A DNA stretch of 43,007 nucleotides. Origin: an uncultured bacterium (lineage in GTDB: Bacteria; Patescibacteriota; Minisyncoccia; Phycocordibacterales; UBA5272). The translations under genes were made by a program, and so were the position numbers. Below the pieces are notes generated by a model, which saw only the letters and a list, made by a program, of their open reading frames with translations, was not told the DNA's origin and made no database searches. The DNA is taken from contig CAILKS010000022.1 of assembly GCA_903834855.1 (NCBI GenBank), forward strand, positions 1-43,007, in the 5' to 3' direction. Positions 32,283-39,414 of the stretch are shown piece by piece. The stretch's first letter is position 1. Every line of letters starts with the position of its first letter.

Positions 32283-33563
32283 CTATTTATAATACCTCTT
32301 AATAAATTCTTTTTTAAATTCTAAAAAGTTACCAGAAAGTATTGCCTCTCGTGCTTCTTCGCAAAGAGTAGTTAAGAATTTTAAATTATGAATTGATGCG
32401 AGTGTGGCAGCTAGCATTTCATCTGCTTTAAATAGATGATTCAAATAACTTTTTGTAAACTGATGTGTATACCAAGATTCTTCATCACTAATCGGTGACA
32501 TATCGTTTTTATAAATTGCATTTGTAATATTTATGCGTCCATCTTTTGTATAAATAGCACCATTACGAGCAATGCGAGTTGGTGCAACACAATCAAAGGT
32601 ATCGACACCATTTTCTATTCCCATTAAAATATCAATCGGCTCACCTATTCCTAATAAATGTCTAGGCTTTCCCTCAGGCAGTATTTCATTAACCCATTTT
32701 ACAGCTGTACCCATATCTTCTTTTGTAAAACTCCCACCTATTCCATAACCATCAAAGTCCATAGCACCTAATACTGTTGCTGACTCTTTTCTTAATTCTT
32801 CATACGATCCACCTTGGACCACACCAAAGAGCGCCTGCATTTTCCCTGTTGCACCAGATACTCCCAGTCTTTTATGTTCATCTAAACTTCTTTTTGCCCA
32901 AGCGTGAGTACGATCTATTGCTTCACGTTGATATGCAACTGGGGCAAGAGGTGATGTGCATTCATCAAATGCAAAAAATATATCAGCACCCAAATTGTGT
33001 TGTATATTCATACTTACCTCTGGAGTAAATCTATGAGTTGATCCATCAATTACAGATTTAAAAGTAACACCATCATCATCTATTTTTGCTAATTTTTCAT
33101 GTGTTTCTTCACGAGCATTACTTTCACTTTCTCTTTTACTTATTTCTTCACTCGTTGCAATCTTACTCACACCATGACCGAGCGCGTGACCTAAAGAAAA
33201 AACTTGAAAACCCCCCGAATCAGTAAACGTCGGCATTAATTTGTATTCTTCTTTTTGTATTTCCTCTTTCCTCTCAACTCTTTCCTCTTTCCTATTTTTC
33301 CAATTCATCATCCTCGCAAAACCCCCATGCTTTTTTACAATCTCATCCCCAGGTTGAAGATATAAATGATAAGTATTAGCGAGTACAGCTTGTGCACCAA
33401 CACAATCCCTAATCTGCTCAGGTGTTAAAGACTTCACAGTTGCTTTTGTGCCCACAGTAATAAAAGCTGGTGTTTTTATATCACCGTGTGGAGTATGAAT
33501 AATGCCCGCACGCATAAGAGGTATACCTTCTATTTTTTTAATTATCTCAAAAGAAAATGACAT
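32283..33563 (-). CDS. tgt: tRNA-guanine transglycosylase, zinc site lost
   Basis: Exchanges guanine 34 of certain tRNAs for a queuosine precursor. The 426-residue protein keeps the catalytic barrel: TDSGGFQVFSLG (Asp for base recognition, about 114-125), FDGYGIGG, HLLGIGEPIDILMGIENGVDTFDCVAPTR with the nucleophile Asp, and RNGAIYT. Odd points: the zinc motif CxCxxC, normally in PECDCYTCKNYSRAYLHH, reads DEESWYTHQFTKSYLNH, with no Cys left. Two insertions occur: residues 89-108 (Lys/Glu/Arg-rich, encoded by 7-nt repeats) and about 126-157 before VTFKSVIDGS. No queuosine synthesis genes are near, so it may use imported base or have a changed role. A TGA-TAGTAT -10 is 6 nt before the ATG. Confidence 0.93.
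   Translation of the reverse strand: MSFSFEIIKKIEGIPLMRAGIIHTPHGDIKTPAFITVGTKATVKSLTPEQIRDCVGAQAVLANTYHLYLQPGDEIVKKHGGFARMMNWKNRKEERVERKEEIQKEEYKLMPTFTDSGGFQVFSLGHALGHGVSKIATSEEISKRESESNAREETHEKLAKIDDDGVTFKSVIDGSTHRFTPEVSMNIQHNLGADIFFAFDECTSPLAPVAYQREAIDRTHAWAKRSLDEHKRLGVSGATGKMQALFGVVQGGSYEELRKESATVLGAMDFDGYGIGGSFTKEDMGTAVKWVNEILPEGKPRHLLGIGEPIDILMGIENGVDTFDCVAPTRIARNGAIYTKDGRINITNAIYKNDMSPISDEESWYTHQFTKSYLNHLFKADEMLAATLASIHNLKFLTTLCEEAREAILSGNFLEFKKEFIKRYYK
33240..33299 (-). repeat. Heptameric repeats inside the tgt reading frame
   Basis: Plus-strand reading: TATTTCC, TCTTTCC, TCTCAAC, TCTTTCC, TCTTTCC, TATTTTT steps, encoding a charged segment (residues 89-108) not present in typical Tgt. 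It resembles the intergenic run at 25918-25950. Confidence 0.8.
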
Positions 33564-33569
33564 AGATAC

Positions 33570-33575
33570 ATACTA
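33570..33575 (-). promoter_or_regulatory. -10 hexamer of tgt, leaderless spacing
   Basis: TGA-TAGTAT, 6 nt from the ATG at 33563. Confidence 0.5.
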
Positions 33576-33652
33576 TCAGCCAAGTACAAATTAGACAAAC
33601 ATTATTAAAACGTATAGTATTGGAGCAATTGTACAACTAACTGGAGTTTTTC

Positions 33653-34336
33653 ATGAATAGATTACCTGACAAGGCCAGGTTCATGGAAGAACTTGGCAAT
33701 AATAGAAAAGTGAAAGAAGAAGACAAAATAATTCTAAATACAGTCTACGAATTCAGTCTTCTTCATCATTTAAATGCACCCAAAAGAGCAACTGGGGAAC
33801 ATTATTTCTGGCATATATATCGTGCCGTAATGAGAATGCTTGACGTCTTTGAACTTCTTGGAATCTGGGACGTTAGAGTTGTAATAATTTTACTACTTCA
33901 CGACACGATTGAAGACGCTAGAGATGCAGGTTTTGACCCAGCTCTTGTATTAACAGAAATAGCACGTAAATTTGACGATGAAACAGCCTTCGGAACCATG
34001 GCTATAACAAAAAAAGAGAAAGAGCATTCCAAAGATGTTCTAAAAAAACTTATATTGTTATTCTATTGGCGTTCACATGCTGCAAAAGCTTTTGATCGAG
34101 AAGATAATCTCTCAACTTTACATGGAATGGAAATACCTTCTCAGCTAAAAAAATTAGCTGAGACTGAAAAATATTTCCCTGCAATTTTCAATCGACTGGA
34201 AGCAGAACTTACAATTGCTGTTAAGTATCGCGGTTACGATAAAAACTGGCTAAATCTTACTCCATTGTTACGAATAAGGCAAAAAAAGCTAGTAATAGAA
34301 AACCGAGCCCGACTCAAAGCTTTGGGAATTACGTAA
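33653..34336 (+). CDS. RelA/SpoT-like HD-domain phosphohydrolase
   Basis: A 227-residue, probably cytosolic protein with the metal-binding HD fold of the SpoT hydrolase domain: GEHYFWHIYRAVMRMLDVFELLG (His54), LLLHDTIEDA (His83-Asp84, with the IED signature of (p)ppGpp hydrolases) and KAFDREDNLSTLHGM (Asp148), equivalent to KLADRLHNM. No synthetase or TGS domain is present, so it resembles a small alarmone hydrolase (Mesh1-type). The substrate is inferred from the family. The gene has GGAG 6 nt before its ATG, a TATAGT about 40 nt upstream, and its own terminator, a single-gene unit between minus-strand genes. Confidence 0.82.
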   Translation: MNRLPDKARFMEELGNNRKVKEEDKIILNTVYEFSLLHHLNAPKRATGEHYFWHIYRAVMRMLDVFELLGIWDVRVVIILLLHDTIEDARDAGFDPALVLTEIARKFDDETAFGTMAITKKEKEHSKDVLKKLILLFYWRSHAAKAFDREDNLSTLHGMEIPSQLKKLAETEKYFPAIFNRLEAELTIAVKYRGYDKNWLNLTPLLRIRQKKLVIENRARLKALGIT

Positions 34337-34337
34337 G

Positions 34338-34372
34338 CGCCATTACCTAACCCGTGTGGCGTTTTACTTTTT
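34338..34372 (+). terminator. Terminator of the HD hydrolase gene
   Basis: CGCCA, 14-nt loop, TGGCG then TTTTACTTTTT on the plus strand, immediately after the stop codon. Confidence 0.7.
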
Positions 34373-34379
34373 AAAAAAC

Positions 34380-34518
34380 TAATAAAATCACTTCATCTAC
34401 TTTTTGTCCACGACATGAATCTGTTGATTCAGCTACGGAATTTTTCTCAGTCGTCGTACTAGATGTACGCCTTCTTTAAAAAATTCCTAGGCTCCTCGTA
34501 TCTGAAGCAATTTTATTA
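34380..34518. repeat. CGTAC-core nested palindrome, copy 5 (with inserted hairpin)
   Basis: Outer arms TAATAAAATCACTTCATCTA (34380-34399) and near complement (34498-34518); inner GGAATTTTT (34437-34445) and AAAAATTCC (34479-34487); core CGTAC-TAGAT-GTACG at 34455-34469, centred with the inner arms. The left side carries about 26 extra nt including TGAATC-tgtt-GATTCA. The right arm ends 3 nt before the malic-enzyme stop codon. Confidence 0.88.
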
Positions 34519-34521
34519 ATC

Positions 34522-35667
34522 TTAAACTTTCACTGTCTCTGCTATGGTAGATACCAATTCCTTATCAAACATCGTCGGTAATATCATTTCCTTCGTTGGA
34601 TTTTTCACGTGGCTAGCTAGTGCAAGTGCTGCACGTGTAAACATACTAATATCAAATTGTTTTATATTATTATCAAGCACACCTTTAAATAACCCAGGGA
34701 AAATAAGAGAATTGTTTAACTGATTCGGAAAATCACTTCGTCCGGTTGCTATAACTGCCACACCGGCTTCACGTGCGACTTCTGGCATAATTTCAGGTAT
34801 TGGATTTGCAAGTGCAAAAACAATAGAATCTTTATTCATACTCTGTGCCATTTCTTTTGTAAGAGCTCCTGCTTTTGAAACACCAACAAATACATCAGCA
34901 CCGACTACAGCATCCATCAAAGTTCCTACTCCACCTTTTAAATTACTTTTTGAAATTAATTCTAATTTTTCTTTTGTTAAATCTTCACGACCTTCATGTA
35001 TAATTCCTTTACTATCGCAAAATAAAATATTTGAAAATCCATATGAAAGTAAAATACGTGAAATTGCCACGCCAGCCGAACCAACACCATTAACTACAAT
35101 TTTTATATCTTTTCCTTCACCTCTATTAGTAACTTTTAATGCATTTATAATTCCACCCAAAACAACTGTCGCTGTACCCCATTGATCATCGTGCATTACA
35201 GGAATATTTAATTCCGCACGCAACCTTTCTTCAATTTCAAAACATCTAGGTGCTGCAATATCTTCTAAATTAACCGCACCAAAAACTGGAGCCAACTGTT
35301 TAACGGCTTTTATAATTTCTTCTGTATTTTGTGTCTCTAAACAAATTGGAAAAGCGTCCACTCCAGCAAAACTTTTTAAAATTGCAGCCTTACCTTCCAT
35401 GACAGGAATAGCCGCTAGTGCCCCTAAGTTTCCAAGTCCTAAAATAGCTGATCCATCGGAAATAATTGCGACTGTATTCCGTTTCAAAGTATATTCACGT
35501 GCAAGTGATGGGTCACGCGCAATTTCTTTACATACTTCAGCAACCCCAGGAGTATAAGCACGGGACAAATCATCTCTGTCATTCATAGGAACTTTTGTAT
35601 TAAGTTCAATTTTTCCGTGATGTAATTTATGAAGTTCTAAGGCTTCTTTATTGTAATCGTGAGTCAT
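34522..35667 (-). CDS. NAD(P)-dependent malic enzyme
   Basis: Oxidative decarboxylation of malate to pyruvate. The 381-residue protein is the short bacterial/archaeal type without a phosphotransacetylase domain. Motifs: YTPGVAEVCKEIA near 37-49, VAIISDGSAILGLGNLGALAAIPVMEGKA, NLEDIAAPRCFEIEERLR, VNGVGSAGVAISRIL (nucleotide-binding GxGxxG-like) and FALANPIPEIMPE. The metal-site motif, normally HDDQHGTA, reads HDDQWGTA. It is preceded by an AT-rich leader with TATAAT about 21 nt before the ATG, and its stop abuts palindrome copy 5. Confidence 0.94.
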   Translation of the reverse strand: MTHDYNKEALELHKLHHGKIELNTKVPMNDRDDLSRAYTPGVAEVCKEIARDPSLAREYTLKRNTVAIISDGSAILGLGNLGALAAIPVMEGKAAILKSFAGVDAFPICLETQNTEEIIKAVKQLAPVFGAVNLEDIAAPRCFEIEERLRAELNIPVMHDDQWGTATVVLGGIINALKVTNRGEGKDIKIVVNGVGSAGVAISRILLSYGFSNILFCDSKGIIHEGREDLTKEKLELISKSNLKGGVGTLMDAVVGADVFVGVSKAGALTKEMAQSMNKDSIVFALANPIPEIMPEVAREAGVAVIATGRSDFPNQLNNSLIFPGLFKGVLDNNIKQFDISMFTRAALALASHVKNPTKEMILPTMFDKELVSTIAETVKV

Positions 35668-35730
35668 GTTTTTTGATAAATTAAAAATATTATAAGGACA
35701 TTTTAGATACTCTAGTATATACTAAATCAT

Positions 35731-36243
35731 ATGAAAGCAACTATTAAAAAATATCTATCAAGTATAGTCTATGGTGGGTCAGATGGTGCAGTTTCTTACT
35801 TTACATTAATGGCTGGAGCTTACGGTGCTGGATTATCAATTAAAATGCTAATAGCAATTGGAGTGTCTAATGTTGTTGCTGATGCATTTTCTATGGCTAC
35901 AGCAGACTATTTATCAGAAGATTCTAAAATAAATATCACAGAAAAAGAAGAAGAAACAAGTGCTGTTGTAACCTTCATTTCCTTTATACTTATTGGCTTC
36001 TTCCCACTAGCTCCTTCTTTATACGCTTATTACACACTACCACCTGATGCTACATTGCCTTTTTCAATGTTTTTAGCTTCCACGATACTTACATTATTTA
36101 GTTTCACTTATATTGGATATTTAAGAGGAAAAATTTTAAAAAGAAATTTATCTCATACGATTATACAATCTATAATTATTTGCTCTATTTCTGCAGTAAT
36201 TGCTTATTATCTAGGAGAATATATAGCAGGGTTAGTTAATTAA
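35731..36243 (+). CDS. VIT1/CCC1-family transporter
   Basis: A 170-residue membrane protein of the vacuolar iron transporter family, which exports or sequesters Fe2+/Mn2+. Family features are the N-terminal SIVYGGSDGAVSYFTLMAGAYGAGLS, the second helix with NVVADAFSMATADYLSEDS, and three more hydrophobic segments (about 83-103, 110-130, 145-166). The metal-binding cytoplasmic loop is short, as in small bacterial members. TATACT lies 7 nt before the ATG. It is divergent from malic enzyme. Confidence 0.88.
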   Translation: MKATIKKYLSSIVYGGSDGAVSYFTLMAGAYGAGLSIKMLIAIGVSNVVADAFSMATADYLSEDSKINITEKEEETSAVVTFISFILIGFFPLAPSLYAYYTLPPDATLPFSMFLASTILTLFSFTYIGYLRGKILKRNLSHTIIQSIIICSISAVIAYYLGEYIAGLVN

Positions 36244-36267
36244 GTTTTCTATAGTAAAAAGGGAAAA

Positions 36268-37131
36268 TTATTTTTTAAGTAACGCGTGTTTATTATCATA
36301 AATAGCACTGATTGCAAAAGAAATAACCATAATAAGCCCACCTGAGATCTGAATAATAGAAGTGGCTTCAAAGAAAATAAACCAAGCAACTATTCCACCA
36401 ACAAGTGGCTCAACTACACCATCATACATACTCACCATCATTTCATTACTATGTTTACTAGACCATTGAATCAATGTATACGGTAATGCAGTAAATATAA
36501 TAATTAGAATAACAAAATGTGACGTTATATCTTTTGGTACAACAAAATCATAACCGCTAAAAAACATATAAATACCAGATAAAACACTCACAGTAAGAAA
36601 CTGTTGAGCACAAAGAACACTTAAATGCACACCGGACTCCCCTTCATACCTCTCTGACATCAAGAAATAAAATGCCATAAAGAATGCTGACATAAGCAAG
36701 AATAAATCACCAAACCCTAAACCATCTAATCCTCCTACCAAGAAATACATTCCAATACCAGCCCCGAGAAGCGCAAGAGTATCAATTAAGGTAACTTTAT
36801 GTTTATAAATTATATAACCAAGATAAGGAATAAATAACATTCCTAAATTTGAAATAAAAGATGTGTTCGCTGCTGTACTTAAATGAAGTCCATACATTTG
36901 AGATATTTCCATAACTGTAATCAAAGAGCCTAACAGAATACCCTCTCTTATTCTATAAAAAATATTTTTCTTTTTATAAACCGAGTAGATAAGAAAAATA
37001 ATACCGGTAAGAAGAAAATTATAAAAAGTAAATGTTACTGGATCTATAAAATCAAGAATTCCTTTTTGAAATGCAAAGGAAGATCCCCACAAAAATGCTA
37101 CGAGGACTATTGCTAGTTTTGTTTTATTCAT
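36268..37131 (-). CDS. EamA/DMT-family transporter
   Basis: A 287-residue protein with about ten hydrophobic helices and two internal repeats of the drug/metabolite transporter type: LVAFLWGSSFAFQKG at the N-terminus (family WGsnfv), LHLSTAANTSFISNLGMLFIPYLGY, and EPLVGGIVAWFIFFEATSIIQISGGLIMVISF at the C-terminus (family EPvfaallawlllgE). The substrate is unknown. The start follows the Nudix stop by 9 bp, so the two are likely co-transcribed. Confidence 0.9.
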   Translation of the reverse strand: MNKTKLAIVLVAFLWGSSFAFQKGILDFIDPVTFTFYNFLLTGIIFLIYSVYKKKNIFYRIREGILLGSLITVMEISQMYGLHLSTAANTSFISNLGMLFIPYLGYIIYKHKVTLIDTLALLGAGIGMYFLVGGLDGLGFGDLFLLMSAFFMAFYFLMSERYEGESGVHLSVLCAQQFLTVSVLSGIYMFFSGYDFVVPKDITSHFVILIIIFTALPYTLIQWSSKHSNEMMVSMYDGVVEPLVGGIVAWFIFFEATSIIQISGGLIMVISFAISAIYDNKHALLKK

Positions 37132-37140
37132 AAAATATAT

Positions 37141-37569
37141 TTAACCTTTTATAAATCGTAGTGTATCACTTAATAGTAATCCATTTTTAAAATCTTCTGC
37201 CAAAGATCTTGGCAAAAGCATATTTTCCTCACTTGGTGAAATAAGTTTTATCTCACATATTTCAAAACTGTGAGTTCCTTTAAGATTTAAAATATCAGTA
37301 TAATCGCCACTATTTGTAACCTCAAAAAAGAATTCGATGTTTTGAGTATTCTCTTGTATCCAATTATTTACATAAAGAAGTCTACCTAAAACTGGTTCAA
37401 TTCCAAGTTCTTCTTTTATTTCACGTCTCATCGCCTCTTCTATATTTTCACCAAATTCTAAATGACCACCAGGAAGAGCGACGTATGAATCAGTCGGTTT
37501 ATGTTTAACGACAAGAAGTTTACCTTCAATAAGGATAATCGCTCTTAATCTAATTAAAGTGTTTTTCAT
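37141..37569 (-). CDS. Nudix hydrolase
   Basis: A 142-residue hydrolase of nucleoside-diphosphate-linked compounds. A complete Nudix box is present at about 34-56: GGHLEFGENIEEAMRREIKEELGI, with the REIKEELG metal-binding core. The rest (LLVVKHK, LLYVNNWIQENTQNIEFFFEV) follows MutT-like enzymes. The substrate cannot be predicted. It lies between hicA (26-bp gap) and the DMT transporter (9-bp gap), so hicB-hicA-nudix-transporter may form one unit. Confidence 0.92.
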   Translation of the reverse strand: MKNTLIRLRAIILIEGKLLVVKHKPTDSYVALPGGHLEFGENIEEAMRREIKEELGIEPVLGRLLYVNNWIQENTQNIEFFFEVTNSGDYTDILNLKGTHSFEICEIKLISPSEENMLLPRSLAEDFKNGLLLSDTLRFIKG

Positions 37570-37595
37570 ATTTTTGAATTATTCCAATACACTAT

Positions 37596-37817
37596 TTATA
37601 ATAGCCATATTTTCCAAAATTCTTTTTTATCAATTCCTAATTCATTAAGAATGGCTTTAAATACTATTTGGCTCACTTCTTTATTCGCATGTTTTGGAAC
37701 GGTAATTAAAGAAACTCCTTTCTTATACTGAACATGGCTTCCTTTTATTCTGACAATAATATATCCAAGACTTTTAAGAATTCTATCTAATTGTCTATAT
37801 GTAGGAATATTAGGCAT
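37596..37817 (-). CDS. hicA: HicA-family mRNA interferase toxin
   Basis: 73 residues from the ATG at 37817: MPNIPTYRQLDRILKSLGYIIVRIKGSHVQYKKG, the HicA double-stranded-RNA-binding-like fold with the catalytic His in GSHVQY, then TVPKHANKEVSQIVFKAILNELGI. A longer frame exists upstream but those codons belong to hicB. It overlaps the hicB stop by 8 nt, so expression is translationally coupled. Confidence 0.92.
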   Translation of the reverse strand: MPNIPTYRQLDRILKSLGYIIVRIKGSHVQYKKGVSLITVPKHANKEVSQIVFKAILNELGIDKKEFWKIWLL

Positions 37818-38028
37818 ACAGCGGCAACAGCACAACTGATGTCTCAAAAGATTTTTTTATAGATGTAATCCCCTCCACGTGTAGAAGAACTGCTTCTCTC
37901 ATTTTTTTTATAACACCTTCATATGTATCTGCTTCTGTAGCACAAACCCCAGGTAAACCAACCGCAACAGCAGAATATCCTTTTTTTTCTTTGATTACTT
38001 GTATGGCAACTGTACTTAATTGTTTCAT
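37810..38028 (-). CDS. hicB: HicB-family antitoxin
   Basis: 72 residues from the ATG at 38028: the partial RNase H-like HicB fold with VIQVIKEKKGYSAVAVGLPGVCATEADTYEGVIKKMREAVLLHVEG. There is no clear C-terminal DNA-binding domain, so autoregulation may need another factor. The upstream 17 codons in the open frame are excluded because TATTCT lies exactly 6 nt before this ATG. Confidence 0.9.
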   Translation of the reverse strand: MKQLSTVAIQVIKEKKGYSAVAVGLPGVCATEADTYEGVIKKMREAVLLHVEGITSIKKSFETSVVLLPLYA

Positions 38029-38034
38029 ATATAC

Positions 38035-38040
38035 AGAATA
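38035..38040 (-). promoter_or_regulatory. -10 hexamer of hicBA, leaderless spacing
   Basis: TATTCT with TTGTTG 17 bp upstream on the minus strand; 6 nt from the hicB ATG. Confidence 0.55.
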
Positions 38041-38190
38041 CCACGAGTTACACAAGTCAACAATAATATTTAAAAACATGTGAAATTACCTATTCGTATT
38101 TTAGTAAACGTCAGCCTAGTCAGAAATTAGATGAGATACGCCGTTGATTTTTGAAAAATATTTTAGCTTGTACGTTAAAAACTACGTCAG

Positions 38191-38312
38191 CCGAGCCAAA
38201 ATTTGGATGGAATCCGAAGTTGTTTTGCAAAAAAAGTTTGGAGATGTACTGACTTATACATTGAAACACTTTTTTTGTAAAACGACGAGGAGTACGCCAA
38301 ATAGTGGCTCGG
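38191..38312. repeat. CGTAC-core nested palindrome, copy 6
   Basis: Outer arms CCGAGCCAAAATTTGG (38191-38206) and near complement (38297-38312); inner TTTTGCAAAAAAAGT (38223-38237) and near complement (38268-38282); core ATGTA-CTGACTTA-TACAT (38244-38261). It ends 6 nt before the aldolase stop. The 90 bp to its left (38100-38190) contain GTACGTTAAAAACTACGT and may be a decayed neighbour copy. Confidence 0.85.
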
Positions 38313-38318
38313 TGTTTC

Positions 38319-39209
38319 TTACTTACTGTAAAGCTCCATCTTGGAGCGTACAACCTTGGACATCTCCTCTTGCCCCATCTTCCCAAACTTATAAGGTGCA
38401 ACCTCAAGTGGATTTTCATCCATATATTCTTTTTCACCATCGCGGAAAGCTTTACGAATTTCTGTATTTATGTGAACAATAGCAATTCCGGCATCAATTG
38501 CCTTAATTAAATCTTCATCAGTGTTTCCACTCGCTCCATGAAGTACAAGAGGTACATCAACTGCGCGAGAAATATCACTTAATCTATCTATATGAAGTGC
38601 TGGCTCTACAGCATTAATTAACATGCCATGAACATTTCCAATAGCTGGTGCGAACATATCAATACCAGTTCTTAAAATAAAATCTTTTGCTTGTTCTTTT
38701 GTTGTTAAATTTTCTTCACTTACTCCCTCAGGCAATGATTCATTAAGTGATGATGACTGTCCAATATATCCAAGCTCTGCTTCTACCAAAACTTTTTTTC
38801 CAGTTTTTGCTTCATAATTTCTCACGTAATCCACACATTTTTTAACCAAAGCCACATTTTCTTCATATGGTAATTTCGCACCATCTACAATTACACTGTC
38901 ATATCCAGCTTCTACGACTTCAACTACTTTATTAAAAGAATATGTGTGATCAGCATTTAAAAAAACTGCCACATTATATTCTTCATTTAATTCATCAACA
39001 ATTTTTCTTATCATATCTACCCCCATATAATTTCTCTCACCTTCACTCGCTCCAATTATCACTGGCTGACCTAATTCTTCTGCGACTTCTACTATCGCAC
39101 GCGCCTGATCCAGATTTGAAATATTAAAATGAGCGATAGCCTTACCTGCCTGTTTATATTCATGTATCATTTCAAAATAAACTTCTGATTGTGGAACTAA
39201 TGACTTCAT
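38319..39209 (-). CDS. fba: Class II fructose-bisphosphate aldolase
   Basis: Zinc-dependent aldolase of glycolysis/gluconeogenesis, 296 residues. Zinc and catalytic residues are visible: FLNADHTYSF (Asp-His), VEAELGYIG, IGNVHGM (His), LVLHGASG (His) and HINTEIRKAF (phosphate loop). The closest group seems to be the class II aldolases of the ketose-bisphosphate type; tagatose-bisphosphate as substrate cannot be excluded. TGC-TATACT lies 8 nt before the ATG. Divergent from the PfkB kinase, suggesting joint work in sugar-phosphate metabolism. Confidence 0.93.
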   Translation of the reverse strand: MKSLVPQSEVYFEMIHEYKQAGKAIAHFNISNLDQARAIVEVAEELGQPVIIGASEGERNYMGVDMIRKIVDELNEEYNVAVFLNADHTYSFNKVVEVVEAGYDSVIVDGAKLPYEENVALVKKCVDYVRNYEAKTGKKVLVEAELGYIGQSSSLNESLPEGVSEENLTTKEQAKDFILRTGIDMFAPAIGNVHGMLINAVEPALHIDRLSDISRAVDVPLVLHGASGNTDEDLIKAIDAGIAIVHINTEIRKAFRDGEKEYMDENPLEVAPYKFGKMGQEEMSKVVRSKMELYSK

Positions 39210-39217
39210 ATCAACAA

Positions 39218-39223
39218 AGTATA
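39218..39223 (-). promoter_or_regulatory. -10 hexamer of fba
   Basis: TGC-TATACT on the minus strand, 8 nt from the ATG; at most a very short leader. Confidence 0.5.
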
Positions 39224-39261
39224 GCAGAACTATTAAAAAGCTCCGAGACTACGTACCTAAA

Positions 39262-39352
39262 ATATCTAATTACCTAATTTCTAAGGTCTAATAAAAATGC
39301 ATTAGTATCTGTATTCTATTAGGTCAATTAGATATTAGGCCTTAGACCTTTT
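39262..39352. repeat. Heptameric inverted repeat, GGTCTAA theme
   Basis: CTAATTACCTAATTTCTAAG and onward pairs imperfectly with TAGGTCAATTAGATATTAGG and onward, ending in CCTTAGACCTT. Same theme as 11566-11652, some 27 kb away. Confidence 0.7.
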
Positions 39353-39402
39353 CTTTATAACTTTTTACTAGTTCTGCACAATAAGAAATAACATAGTTGT
39401 GA

Positions 39403-39408
39403 TACCAT
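39403..39408 (+). promoter_or_regulatory. -10 hexamer of the PfkB kinase gene, leaderless spacing
   Basis: TGA-TACCAT, 6 nt before the ATG at 39415. Confidence 0.4.
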
Positions 39409-39414
39409 AAGTGT

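Noticed and set aside
38144..38510. Overlapping plus-strand frames near the aldolase 3' end
   Set aside because: They cover the palindromic element and the antisense of fba; no coding features.
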